In this document: piece by piece, positions 25,087-33,499 of the stretch | How the letters are laid out: each line of letters starts with the position of its first letter | How positions within the stretch are numbered: the first letter of the stretch is position 1 | The notes under the pieces: generated by a model | Told to the model about the DNA's origin: nothing | Databases searched by the model: none | Seen by the model: the letters and a program-made list of their open reading frames with translations, nothing else | Origin: Propionispora hippei DSM 15287 | GTDB lineage: Bacteria; Bacillota; Negativicutes; Propionisporales; Propionisporaceae | DNA: 64,000 nt | Assembly: GCF_900141835.1 (NCBI RefSeq) | Contig: NZ_FQZD01000011.1 | Span: 80,086 to 144,085 of the forward strand | Reading direction: 5' to 3' | Position numbers and translations under genes: made by a program

Positions 25087-27315
25087 GTGAACAAAGGCAA
25101 GCTGGTTTTTTTCTTACAACAAATGGGGCAGGCCAGAGGAAGATGGGTTTTCTTGTTTATGGCGGCTTATGTCGTTTTGTTTTTTACTTGGAGTGTTGGC
25201 TGGGCTGAAGCAGGAAGCCTGCGCCTGGCGGGTTGCGGTGCTTTGGTTTTCACCTGTGTGGCGGTTGCAAGCGGGCTTTTATTTCAAACCTATCGGAAGG
25301 TCAGGGAAGATTCCCTGTTTTGGCTGTTGTTGTTCCTGGGAATTAGCAGTTCAGCCGGTGGCATTCTTTTGGAAGGGTATTACCGGCTTGCATTACAGAT
25401 TGATTTTCCCTTTTTGAGCTGGGATAATTTATTTTATGTGGCAAGTTCCTTTTTGACGTTGGCAGCTTATGTCTCTCTGCTCTGGCAGCGCCGGGGAGCC
25501 TGCTTTTGCTTTAAGGCACTGTTTGATATTACGCTGCTCCTGGTTGTTGTTTTTGCGGTAAGCTGGGACTATATCCGGATGTATTTTGTTTTTTCCAATG
25601 AACAGGCATTGACCAATATGCTTTTTCTGGCATATCCTGTTATGGATTTAGGCTTGCTGTTCGGAACAGCCAGATTTTATTTTCAGTTTAAACGGTTTAA
25701 CCGACCTATGCTGCATTGTTTTTTGGGGAGTATCATTTTTTTCTTTATTGCCGATACGGCTTTTTTATACGGCTCTTTGCTGGAGGCTAATTCCGCCGGC
25801 ACCTGGTATCACATGCTCTGGGGGTTGGCCAATCTGCTGATTGCCTTGGCAGCGTCATTCCGGCAGGGCGAGTATGCGATTGGACAGGAAGGCAGCTTGG
25901 AATATAACCCTGGCACCGTGTGGCTTTGCCTTTCCTATGGCGTTGTGGCCGGACTGTTCCTGCTGCTGCTGGTAAAGCTGGAGGAGCTTGTCAGCGTGGC
26001 TGTCGGGTTGTTCATTTGCCTGTTGCTGATCAGTGTCCGTCAGGTGTTTTCCTTTTTGGAAAATAAGCGGCTGCTTCAGTCCTTGCAGCAGAAGAACGCC
26101 GAATTGTTGACTATGGCATATACCGATCATCTGACCGCCATGCCTAACCGGTTCCGGTTTCTGGAAGATATTAAGGTAAAGCAGAAACCTTGTGTGGCGA
26201 TTATCAATATTGAAAATTTCCGGGCCATTAATGAATTTTACGGCTGCCAGGCAGGCGATAAGGTATTGCGCGATGTAGCGTCCTGCATCCTGCAGGAAGC
26301 GGGCCGCTGCAGTTATGAGGTATACCGGCTGTCGGGTGATGAGTATGCCCTGTTGGCTGACGGCGTGGAGCCAAACCTGTTTAAAAGAAATATCCTGGAC
26401 ATGTATGACTGTATTGAACAAACCAAATTTTCAATCCATGGACAACTGCATCCTGTTTTTGTCAGCATTGGCCTGTCCTTCACTGCCGAAAGTCCGCTGG
26501 AAAAGGCGCAAATGGCCCTTCGCTATGCCCGCCAGCGTCACCTTAAGGTCCAGGTATATGGTGACGACCTGCCGGTAAAAGACAGTTATCACCATAATTT
26601 ATACTGGGTGCAAGAGGTGCAGGAAGCCATTGAAGAGGACCGCATTTTGCTCTATTATCAGCCGATTCTGGAGCTTTGCACCGGCCGGGTTACCAAGTAT
26701 GAGGCCTTAGTGCGCATGCTGTCCCGGCAGGGCGAGATTATTTCACCCGGCTGTTTTCTGCCGGTGATTAAAAAAACTAAAATATATCCCCGGCTAACGG
26801 AGGTTATTTTGGAAAAATGTTTTGCCTATTTTCAGGATAAGGACGTTGAGTTTTCGATTAATTTGAGCGCAGCCGATATCGCGGACAGCAAGGTAACGCA
26901 ACGGATACTTCGGTTATTGGCCGGTTCAGGACTGGCCGGCCGGGTCACTTTCGAATTTGTCGAATCGGAGGAATTTGAAAACCCCGAAGAACTGCTGCGG
27001 TTTATCACTGAAGTAAAGCGATATCACGCTAAGATTGCCATCGATGATTTTGGCAGCGGCTATTCCAATTTTGCTCATATTTTTACGATGGGCGCCGATT
27101 ATATCAAGGTTGACGGTTCACTGGTAAAGGAAATTGCGGATAATCCGTCGGTGCTGGCCGTGGTGGAAAGCATTGTTTATCTTGCCCGCAAACTGAACAT
27201 CAAAGTCATTGCGGAATTTGTCTGCTGCGAAACCATCTACCATACGGTGAAAGATATGGGACTGGATGAAGTACAGGGTTATTTTATCGGTGAACCGAAA
27301 CCGCATTTACTGTAA
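25087..27315 (+). CDS. Membrane GGDEF-EAL protein, probable c-di-GMP phosphodiesterase
   Basis: 742 residues from GTG 25087 behind CGGAGGAG. About 8-9 TM helices cover residues 1-320. The GGDEF domain (about 340-490) is degenerate: the signature reads LSGDEYALL, so cyclase activity is unlikely. The EAL domain (about 510-740) looks complete: YEALVRM, FSINLSAADI, FEFVESEEF, IAIDDFGSGYSNF, DYIKVDGSLV, AEFVCCETIY and VQGYFIGEP. It should hydrolyse c-di-GMP. A c-di-GMP riboswitch sits in its leader, closing a feedback loop. Confidence 0.93.
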   Translation: MNKGKLVFFLQQMGQARGRWVFLFMAAYVVLFFTWSVGWAEAGSLRLAGCGALVFTCVAVASGLLFQTYRKVREDSLFWLLLFLGISSSAGGILLEGYYRLALQIDFPFLSWDNLFYVASSFLTLAAYVSLLWQRRGACFCFKALFDITLLLVVVFAVSWDYIRMYFVFSNEQALTNMLFLAYPVMDLGLLFGTARFYFQFKRFNRPMLHCFLGSIIFFFIADTAFLYGSLLEANSAGTWYHMLWGLANLLIALAASFRQGEYAIGQEGSLEYNPGTVWLCLSYGVVAGLFLLLLVKLEELVSVAVGLFICLLLISVRQVFSFLENKRLLQSLQQKNAELLTMAYTDHLTAMPNRFRFLEDIKVKQKPCVAIINIENFRAINEFYGCQAGDKVLRDVASCILQEAGRCSYEVYRLSGDEYALLADGVEPNLFKRNILDMYDCIEQTKFSIHGQLHPVFVSIGLSFTAESPLEKAQMALRYARQRHLKVQVYGDDLPVKDSYHHNLYWVQEVQEAIEEDRILLYYQPILELCTGRVTKYEALVRMLSRQGEIISPGCFLPVIKKTKIYPRLTEVILEKCFAYFQDKDVEFSINLSAADIADSKVTQRILRLLAGSGLAGRVTFEFVESEEFENPEELLRFITEVKRYHAKIAIDDFGSGYSNFAHIFTMGADYIKVDGSLVKEIADNPSVLAVVESIVYLARKLNIKVIAEFVCCETIYHTVKDMGLDEVQGYFIGEPKPHLL

Positions 27316-27389
27316 TATAGAGGAGCAAGCCCTCAACGTAGCGAAACATACCGGATATGAGGATAAAAAAAGCTGCGGGAGTTTATAGT

Positions 27390-27650
27390 ATGCGGGAAAC
27401 GGTAAAGAAATTATTGATTACCACAGAGTTGCCTTTTGATCAATTGGAGATACTTATGCGCATCCACCTTGCCAACCGGGCAAGCTTTTCTATTACTTGG
27501 GTAAAGCGGGTTCAGGCAACTAATTTCAGCTATTACTGCTATGTGGTGGTGGAAGACGCCCGACGGGAAGATGATATTTGTGCGGCCTTGGAACTTGTTT
27601 GTGTGGAAGTGTTGCGGGCAACGAAATGTGTCTGGCAGCCTATCACCTAA
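27390..27650 (+). CDS. Small protein (86 aa), unknown
   Basis: It begins MRETVKKLLITTELPFDQLE and includes two cysteines late (AALELVCVEVLRATKCVW). It looks like a compact alpha/beta domain of about 85 residues. The start at 27390 is preceded by GGGAG. It lies 75 nt after the EAL gene and may share its transcript; a terminator follows. No family is recognised. Confidence 0.6.
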   Translation: MRETVKKLLITTELPFDQLEILMRIHLANRASFSITWVKRVQATNFSYYCYVVVEDARREDDICAALELVCVEVLRATKCVWQPIT

Positions 27651-27720
27651 AAACATCCGTTTGAAGCTGAGAAGACGGCATGGCTCCAATGTACCTGTGC
27701 GAACGTTAATGCTATAAAGC

Positions 27721-27749
27721 AAAAAACTCCCTGTCACAGGGAGTTTTTT
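27721..27749. terminator. Bidirectional terminator
   Basis: AAAAAACTCCCTG-TCA-CAGGGAGTTTTTT, between the small gene and convergent htpG. Confidence 0.9.
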
Positions 27750-27764
27750 GCTTTATAGGGCTGA

Positions 27765-29717
27765 TTATTTTTCACTATAAGCCATTAATTTGGCCACTTT
27801 ATTGGCAAACCCGATGGGGTCGTCCGGCAGGATTCCTTCGATGAGCAGCGCCTGGGTATAGAGCAGGTCGCAGTAGTCGGTGAAGGCTTCGGCTGAGGGA
27901 TCGGCATCATATACTTTTTTCAAAGCGGCAAATACTTCGTGATGGGGGTTCAACTCCAGAATCCGGCTGGCCTTGAAAGGGGCCTTGTTCATTTCGGCCA
28001 AAATTTGTTCCATCGACAGGCTGATGCCGTTATTGTCACTGACCAGGCAAACGGCGCTTGATTTTAGACGGCTGCTGATCTTGACATCGGTAATTTTTCC
28101 GGACAGTTTTTCTTTAACCGCCTGCAGCAGCGGCTCATGTTCTTTGGAAAGGCTTTCCGCATCCTGCTTGGCTTCCGGTGATTCTAAATCATCCAGTTGC
28201 AGGTCGCCGCGGCTGATTGACTGGAATTTTTTCTCCTTAAATTCCTGCAGGGCGTCAATGGTGAATTCATCAACCCGGTCGAACAGGAAGAGCACTTCGA
28301 CGCCTTTTTCCTTCAGCAATTCCATTTGCGGCAGCCGTTCTACCGAGGAGCGGTCTTTGCCGGTGGCATAGTAGATGACCTTCTGTTTTTCCGGCATCCG
28401 TCCCACATACTCGTCAAGCGAGGTGAGCCCGTCGGTGGAATGGGATGAAGGGAAGAGCAAGAGGCCTTTTAGCTTATCCCGGCTTTGATAGTCGGAATAG
28501 ACGCCGATTTTCAAGGCCTGGCCAAATTCTTTCCAGAAAGACTCGTACTTGGGGCGATCCTTGGACAGCAGATTCTCCAGTGTTTTCAGTACGCTTTTTT
28601 CCAGGTTCTTGCCGATCAGTTTTAGTTGTTTGCTATGCTGCAGCAATTCCCGTGAAATATTGAGTGAGAAATCGGGCGAATCGACCAGGCCGCGGACAAA
28701 ACGCAGGTAGTCCGGCAGCAGGTCCTGGCACTTTTCCATAATGAAAATATGCTTGGAATACAGCCGGATACCGCTGGTGGCATCCCGGTCATAGAGATCG
28801 AAGGGGGCCCGGGCCGGCAGGTAGAGCAGACTGGTATATTCCACCGTGCCTTCCGCTTTGGAATGAATGATTTCCAGCGGGTTTTCCCAGTCATGGAACA
28901 TATCCTTATAGAAGGAGTCGTATTCTTCCCGGGTGATTTCGTTTTTATTTTTGGCCCAGAGCGGTGTCATCGAGTTTAAGATGCGGACTTCCACCGTCTG
29001 TATGGGATCGGAACCTTCGATGGGTTTGCCGTCGGCATCCTTTGGCTGTTCCTCTTTGGTAAAGTTCATTTTGATCGGATAACGGATATAGTCGGAGTAT
29101 TTTTTGACCAGCGATTGCAGGGTGTATGTATGCAAGAAGTTTTCTTCGCCGGTACGGAATTCTTCCTTTAAGGTGAGAATAATAGTGGTGCCCCGTTGTT
29201 CTTTATCGCATTCTTCAATGGTATAAGTGCCGTCACCGGTGGATTCCCAGCGGATTCCCCTGGCCTCTCCGGGAGCGCGGGTTAAGAGGGTTACTTTTTC
29301 CGCGACCATAAAGGCGGAATAAAAACCAACGCCGAACTGGCCGATCAGTTCCTGATCGGGTGACGTTTCTTTTTCTTTGAGCTTGGCAAGAAAGGCTTTC
29401 GTGCCGGACTTGGCAATAGTGCCGATATTTTCAACGACTTCTTCATAGGTCATTCCCATGCCGTTATCGGAGATTGTCAGGGTGTGAGTGGTTTCATCAG
29501 GCACTAAGAAAATTTCAAAGTCCGAATTGCCTTCCAGCAATGCCGAATTGGTCAAAGACTCAAAGCGTACTTTGTCGATCGCGTCCGATGCGTTGGAAAT
29601 GAGTTCGCGCAAGAAAATTTCCCGGTTGGTGTAAATAGAGTGAACCATTAAATCCAACAGTTGCTTGGTTTCGGCTTGAAACTCCCGCGTTTGTTTAGGT
29701 TTTGTTTCTTGGGTCAT
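27765..29717 (-). CDS. htpG: Chaperone protein HtpG (Hsp90)
   Basis: 650 residues, of normal length for a bacterial Hsp90. The N-terminal ATPase domain opens with TREFQAETKQLLDLMVHSIY and shows SNASDAIDK, DNGMGM, IGQFGVGFYSAFMVA and GTTIIL. The middle domain has SPDFSLNISRELLQ with the catalytic Arg, and the C-terminal dimerisation domain follows. The ATG is behind AAAAGGAG. A perfect CIRCE operator lies 37 nt upstream, so HrcA repression is expected, unlike htpG of Bacillus subtilis. Confidence 0.97.
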   Translation of the reverse strand: MTQETKPKQTREFQAETKQLLDLMVHSIYTNREIFLRELISNASDAIDKVRFESLTNSALLEGNSDFEIFLVPDETTHTLTISDNGMGMTYEEVVENIGTIAKSGTKAFLAKLKEKETSPDQELIGQFGVGFYSAFMVAEKVTLLTRAPGEARGIRWESTGDGTYTIEECDKEQRGTTIILTLKEEFRTGEENFLHTYTLQSLVKKYSDYIRYPIKMNFTKEEQPKDADGKPIEGSDPIQTVEVRILNSMTPLWAKNKNEITREEYDSFYKDMFHDWENPLEIIHSKAEGTVEYTSLLYLPARAPFDLYDRDATSGIRLYSKHIFIMEKCQDLLPDYLRFVRGLVDSPDFSLNISRELLQHSKQLKLIGKNLEKSVLKTLENLLSKDRPKYESFWKEFGQALKIGVYSDYQSRDKLKGLLLFPSSHSTDGLTSLDEYVGRMPEKQKVIYYATGKDRSSVERLPQMELLKEKGVEVLFLFDRVDEFTIDALQEFKEKKFQSISRGDLQLDDLESPEAKQDAESLSKEHEPLLQAVKEKLSGKITDVKISSRLKSSAVCLVSDNNGISLSMEQILAEMNKAPFKASRILELNPHHEVFAALKKVYDADPSAEAFTDYCDLLYTQALLIEGILPDDPIGFANKVAKLMAYSEK

Positions 29718-29753
29718 GATGCGAGTCTCCTTTTCGTCAGTCTTAACATGCTG

Positions 29754-29780
29754 TTAGCACTCAATCTGCTTGAGTGCTAA
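29754..29780 (-). promoter_or_regulatory. CIRCE operator (HrcA site) of htpG
   Basis: TTAGCACTC, a 9-nt spacer and GAGTGCTAA: an exact match to the CIRCE consensus. It lies in the 5' untranslated region of htpG. Confidence 0.97.
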
Positions 29781-29948
29781 CTTTGTTTATATCATAACCG
29801 GATTGCCGATGTAAATCAATTGTTTTTACGGGGTTTTTTACTTTTTTATGGGAATTTTATTGCCTGGTAATTAAAATAGCTGCTTAAATTGTGCTGTTGC
29901 TGGTTTTTTTGATACTTTGCGTTACTTAAAGCGAAGATACGCCAATGA

Positions 29949-30062
29949 GAATTTTATTGCCTTCAAGGAGTGCGGAAAAAAGCGCAAGCGTAGCCAGGGA
30001 TTTGGTGACGGACTAACGCCAGTCAGGAATATAAGACCGGAAGCGGATAAGCGGGAGAAGGA
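29949..30062 (-). repeat. Intergenic repeat, reverse-orientation copy (approximate limits)
   Basis: The stretch contains GAGAATTTTATTGCC, then GCGGAAAAAAGCG, a variable centre, GGAATATAAGACCGG and AAGCGGGAGAAGGA. The order and partial sequence correspond to the reverse complement of the elements at 44961 and 63081. No ORF is supported here. The similarity is imperfect and judged by eye. Confidence 0.4.
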
Positions 30063-30129
30063 TATTTTTCTTTAGTATTGACAGTAGTAAAAATTACTTG
30101 TATATTATGGATATAAAAGTCAATATTGA

Positions 30130-30161
30130 GGATTGTGACTGGTTAAGCAGGCAAGACCTAG
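30130..30161 (+). promoter_or_regulatory. Ribonucleic antiterminator (RAT) site 1
   Basis: GGATTGTGACTGGTTAAGCA followed by GGCAAGACCTAG: the RAT hairpin bound by BglG/LicT/SacY proteins. Its 3' arm AAGACCTAG is also the 5' arm of the terminator at 30153-30206, so a bound antiterminator allows read-through into the EIIA gene. A promoter with TTGACA (from 30077) precedes it. Confidence 0.93.
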
Positions 30162-30206
30162 ACTGGATGGATACACCAAGGTGTATTTATCTTGCTAGGT
30201 CTTTTA
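30153..30206 (+). terminator. RAT-controlled terminator 1
   Basis: AAGACCTAG / CTAGGTCTT with an inner ATACACC-aag-GTGTAT hairpin and a T run; it overlaps the RAT site. Confidence 0.9.
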
Positions 30207-30307
30207 TTTTTATCCTTTGCCTGTCGGCGGATACGCCATAGGCTGATGCGGAAATTTCGCAGTCACTAGTTATTTGATTTATAGTATACTGTAAGGAGGA
30301 ATACGTC

Positions 30308-30790
30308 GTGTTCAAGGGCTTGTTTAAGAAGGCGCCGGTAGTGGTAAGACTGACCGCTCCGGTTAGCGGGGCTATTGTACCGCTTGGTCAACTACCCGAT
30401 CCGGCTTTTCAGTTTCTGGGGAAAGGGGTGGCTATTCAACCGACGGAAGGCAGGATTACAGCGCCGGCCGCTGGTACTATATCAGCCATATTTCCTACAA
30501 AACATGCCGTCGGGTTAACTACGCCGGAAGGACTGGACATATTAATTCATATCGGTATCAACACGGTGGAACTGAACGGCGAAGGGTTTACCTGCCTGGT
30601 CCAGGCGGGGGACCGGGTGTCGGTCGGTCAGGTGTTGGTCGAATTCTCGCTTGAGTTGGTGCAGGACAGGGCCACCAGTGCCGTCACCCCGGTTATCATA
30701 ACCAATCCGGAGCTGTGCAAGGCATTGACACTGTGTACGGAACCGGAAGCAAAAAGCGGCAGTACAGTGCTGCTGGAAGCGGAAATTTGA
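30308..30790 (+). CDS. PTS glucose/sucrose-type EIIA component
   Basis: 160 residues, single-domain EIIA of the Crr/EIIA-Glc family, from GTG 30308 behind AAGGAGGA. The two active-site histidines are His66 (TKHAVGL) and the phosphorylated His81 (LDILIHIGINTVELNG). It receives phosphate from HPr and passes it to an EIIB. The two downstream EIIBC proteins lack an EIIA domain, so this protein most likely serves both. It is controlled by RAT site 1. Confidence 0.93.
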   Translation: MFKGLFKKAPVVVRLTAPVSGAIVPLGQLPDPAFQFLGKGVAIQPTEGRITAPAAGTISAIFPTKHAVGLTTPEGLDILIHIGINTVELNGEGFTCLVQAGDRVSVGQVLVEFSLELVQDRATSAVTPVIITNPELCKALTLCTEPEAKSGSTVLLEAEI

Positions 30791-30795
30791 CTTAG

Positions 30796-30926
30796 GGTTT
30801 GTTGGCAAAAATACTCGATACGCCCCTGACGGTGCTTAGGGTGCCATACTTCGTTACCATGTTTTAACATAAGGGCCGCTATTCCTGCAGCATGGTGCCT
30901 TGTTTGGCGCAAAAATCACTCGCGCC
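30796..30926. repeat. Intergenic repeat-flanked element
   Basis: Two similar segments in the same orientation, GTTTGTTGGCAAAAATACTC (about 30796-30824) and TTGTTTGGCGCAAAAATCAC (about 30898-30926), flank about 75 nt without a gene. The in-frame upstream extension of the antiterminator ORF across this region has no ribosome site and is rejected. Origin unknown; possibly a small non-autonomous element. Confidence 0.35.
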
Positions 30927-31002
30927 ATGGGTCATTCCGTTTTTTTACAAACGTGCCCTGCGGCACCGGCACGTTAAAATCGTCTGGAGAGGCAGAAGGC
31001 AG

Positions 31003-31833
31003 ATGAGAATTAAGAAAGTATTAAATAATAATACCTTAATTATAGACGATGACGGCGTGGAGAAAGTAGTCATGGGACTGGGAATCGGATTTCAGAAGAA
31101 AGCCAATGACCTGGTTGATCGCAGTAAAATAGAAAAAATATTTACCATGACGAACAATCAGGAGTATAAAAAATTCAAGGAAATATTGGAGACGCTGCCG
31201 GCAGAACATATTCATCTGGCGGAACAAATCATTAGTCACGCAGAGCAAACACTGCACACAGAATTAAATGAGCACATTCATGTGGCACTGACTGATCATA
31301 TCTCCTTTGCTATTGAGCGAATTACGGCGGGCATGAGTATACACAACGAACTGCTGGAGCAGATCAAGGCTGTGTATCCGGAAGAATATGCCATCGGTAC
31401 CTGGGCACAGCGGTTAATCAGTCAAACCATGCAACTGACCATTCCAGAGGACGAAGCCGGATTTATTGCGCTTCATGTCAGGACAGCCCGTATGGGTTGT
31501 GACGAGTTGACCGTGCCTGTCGATGTGTCTTATGCCATCCGGGATATGGTGGATATCATTGTCAGCGACTTTGATCTTACGCTGGCGGAAGAAAGTCTCC
31601 CTTATCAGCGGCTGGTCACTCATTTGCGTTTTGCTTTTCAGCGCTTGTTGAATAAGCAGCCCTTTCACGGAATGGATGATGATATTTATCAGGTGATTAA
31701 AGAAAAGTGCGGCCCCAGCTTCCAATGTGCTTTGCGGCTGCGAGCCTATGTGGAGGCGCAGTATGGGTTGACCTTCCCCGATGCGGAATGTGCTTACATT
31801 GCGCTGCATATTCATAAAGTGGCTGATTTTTAA
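31003..31833 (+). CDS. BglG/LicT/SacY-family transcriptional antiterminator
   Basis: 276 residues from ATG 31003. The N-terminal RNA-binding CAT domain is typical (MRIKKVLNNNTLIIDDDG, KVVMGLGIGFQKKANDLVD). Two PRD domains follow (about 65-170 and 175-276), with the regulatory histidines in HLAEQII, LNEHIHVAL, IALHVRTAR and IALHIHK. It binds the two RAT sites in this locus and is controlled by PTS phosphorylation: the sucrose EII inhibits, HPr activates. Confidence 0.95.
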   Translation: MRIKKVLNNNTLIIDDDGVEKVVMGLGIGFQKKANDLVDRSKIEKIFTMTNNQEYKKFKEILETLPAEHIHLAEQIISHAEQTLHTELNEHIHVALTDHISFAIERITAGMSIHNELLEQIKAVYPEEYAIGTWAQRLISQTMQLTIPEDEAGFIALHVRTARMGCDELTVPVDVSYAIRDMVDIIVSDFDLTLAEESLPYQRLVTHLRFAFQRLLNKQPFHGMDDDIYQVIKEKCGPSFQCALRLRAYVEAQYGLTFPDAECAYIALHIHKVADF

Positions 31834-31845
31834 CTGAATATTTGA

Positions 31846-31878
31846 GGATTGTGACTGGTAAGGCAGGCAAGACCTAAG
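31846..31878 (+). promoter_or_regulatory. Ribonucleic antiterminator (RAT) site 2
   Basis: GGATTGTGACTGGTAAGGCA followed by GGCAAGACCTAAG, almost identical to RAT site 1. It lies 13 nt after the antiterminator stop codon and controls the downstream EIIBC genes. Confidence 0.93.
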
Positions 31879-31925
31879 CCAGAGACCCACTGTAATTCGT
31901 GGCTCTCTGTTCTTAGGTCTTTTCT
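31869..31925 (+). terminator. RAT-controlled terminator 2
   Basis: AAGACCTAAG / CTTAGGTCTT with an inner AGAG/CTCT hairpin and a T run, mutually exclusive with RAT site 2. Confidence 0.9.
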
Positions 31926-32012
31926 TTTTAGCAACAGACAGGAGGTGAACGGGCAGCACTGGCATTTGAGTACGAACCGTTTAGAAAAATTATAAGTATG
32001 GAGGGATTGACG

Positions 32013-33410
32013 ATGGACGTAAAAAAAGTAGCCGAACAAATTCTCCGGGAAGTAGGCGGTAAAGAAAATATTGAAAGCGCCGCTCATTGTGCAACGCGAC
32101 TGCGGCTGGTGATTAAGGATCAGAGTAAGGTGCAGGTTAGTAACATTGAAAATATTCCGGAAGTGAAGGGCAGTTTCCAAAATGCCGGGCAATTCCAGAT
32201 TATTCTGGGGACAGGTGTGGTAACCCGTGTCTATGCAGCGCTGCTTGCTATCGCCGATGTCGGTCAATCGTCTACCGGTGAAGCGGCCCAGGCCGCCATG
32301 AAAAAGCTGAATCCGTGGCAAAGATTGGCAAGAGTGCTGTCCAATGTGCTGGTGCCGATTATTCCGGCCATTGTCGCCAGTGGTTTTTTGATGGGACTGC
32401 TGGGGATGCTCAGCACATTCCAATGGATTAATCCCGAATCAGGAATCATCCATATCCTCAATATGTTTTCCAACACGGCCTTCATTTTTCTTCCTGTGCT
32501 CATTGCTTTCAGCGCGGCCAGGGAATTTGGCGCTAATCCTTTTCTGGCGGCAGTTTTAGGCGGTCTGCTGATTCATCCTGATTTGCAAAATGCCTGGACC
32601 GTTGGCGGCGGCATTAAAGGCACTATTGATGTATTCGGTCTGGCTATTGCGGCAGTAGGCTATCAGGGAACCGTGCTGCCTGTGCTAATTGCCGTATGGT
32701 TTATGGCGTTTGTCGAAAAAAATATCCGAAAAGCAGTGCCTAACGCCCTGGATATTCTGTTGACGCCATTTTTGACACTGGCCATTAGCGGGTTTGTCGC
32801 TCTGGTTGCCATCGGTCCGTTTGGACGGATGCTGGGCAGCGGCATTTCCTTTGGGTTGACAGGCTTATACAGCCAGGCCGGTCCGCTTGCCGGCCTGCTA
32901 TTCGGCGGCGTATATTCGGCGATTGTTATTACCGGCATTCATCACAGTTTTCATGCCATTGAAATGGAACTAATAAAGAACGTGGGCTTGAATTATTTGC
33001 TGCCGATCTGGTCGATGGCTAATGTAGCTCAAGGCGGAGCTGCCTTAGCCGTGTATTTTAAGACTACCGATGAGAAAATCAAGGCTATTGCGATTCCGGC
33101 GGCGACTTCCTGTTTACTTGGCATTACGGAAGCTGCGATTTTCGGAGTCAACATCAGGCTGGGCAAGCCGTTTGCTGCCGCTGCTGTTGGCGGGGCCCTG
33201 GGCGGCGCATATGTGGTGGCTATGAAGGTGGGGATGACGGCTGTGGGCCTTACCGGCATACCGGGTATTTCGATAGTTCAACCGGCAGCGATGATTCATT
33301 ATGTCATCGGTATGTGCATTGCCTTTGGCGGCGCTTTTGCTGCCAGTTGGCTGGCAGGAGCGAAGGAGTCGGAACGGGTGCAGTCCATGTTTGGCAAGGC
33401 CCGGGCTTAG
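32013..33410 (+). CDS. scrA: Sucrose-type PTS EIIBC component
   Basis: About 465 residues from ATG 32013 behind GGAGGG. The EIIB domain has the phospho-Cys in SAAHCATRLRLVI and FQIILGTGVVTRVYAAL. The EIIC domain (about 105-460) has about ten TM helices, with the glucose-superfamily EIIC features GITEAAIFGVNIRLGKPF and GIHHSFHAIEMELI. The pattern follows ScrA/SacP sucrose permeases. There is no EIIA domain. Located behind RAT site 2 and followed by a paralogue and a GH32-like enzyme. Confidence 0.9.
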   Translation: MDVKKVAEQILREVGGKENIESAAHCATRLRLVIKDQSKVQVSNIENIPEVKGSFQNAGQFQIILGTGVVTRVYAALLAIADVGQSSTGEAAQAAMKKLNPWQRLARVLSNVLVPIIPAIVASGFLMGLLGMLSTFQWINPESGIIHILNMFSNTAFIFLPVLIAFSAAREFGANPFLAAVLGGLLIHPDLQNAWTVGGGIKGTIDVFGLAIAAVGYQGTVLPVLIAVWFMAFVEKNIRKAVPNALDILLTPFLTLAISGFVALVAIGPFGRMLGSGISFGLTGLYSQAGPLAGLLFGGVYSAIVITGIHHSFHAIEMELIKNVGLNYLLPIWSMANVAQGGAALAVYFKTTDEKIKAIAIPAATSCLLGITEAAIFGVNIRLGKPFAAAAVGGALGGAYVVAMKVGMTAVGLTGIPGISIVQPAAMIHYVIGMCIAFGGAFAASWLAGAKESERVQSMFGKARA

Positions 33411-33499
33411 GTTGTCCTACGACGGCAGGACAAAGCAGCAGGCGAGAATAATACTATACATCAGGCATTGAATGATCTGTACGGAGGGAGGAAGCTACT

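Noticed and set aside
30892..31002. A longer antiterminator reading from 30892
   Set aside because: The CAT domain of this family begins at MRIKKVLNNN (ATG 31003); the extension has no ribosome site and crosses a repeat-like element.
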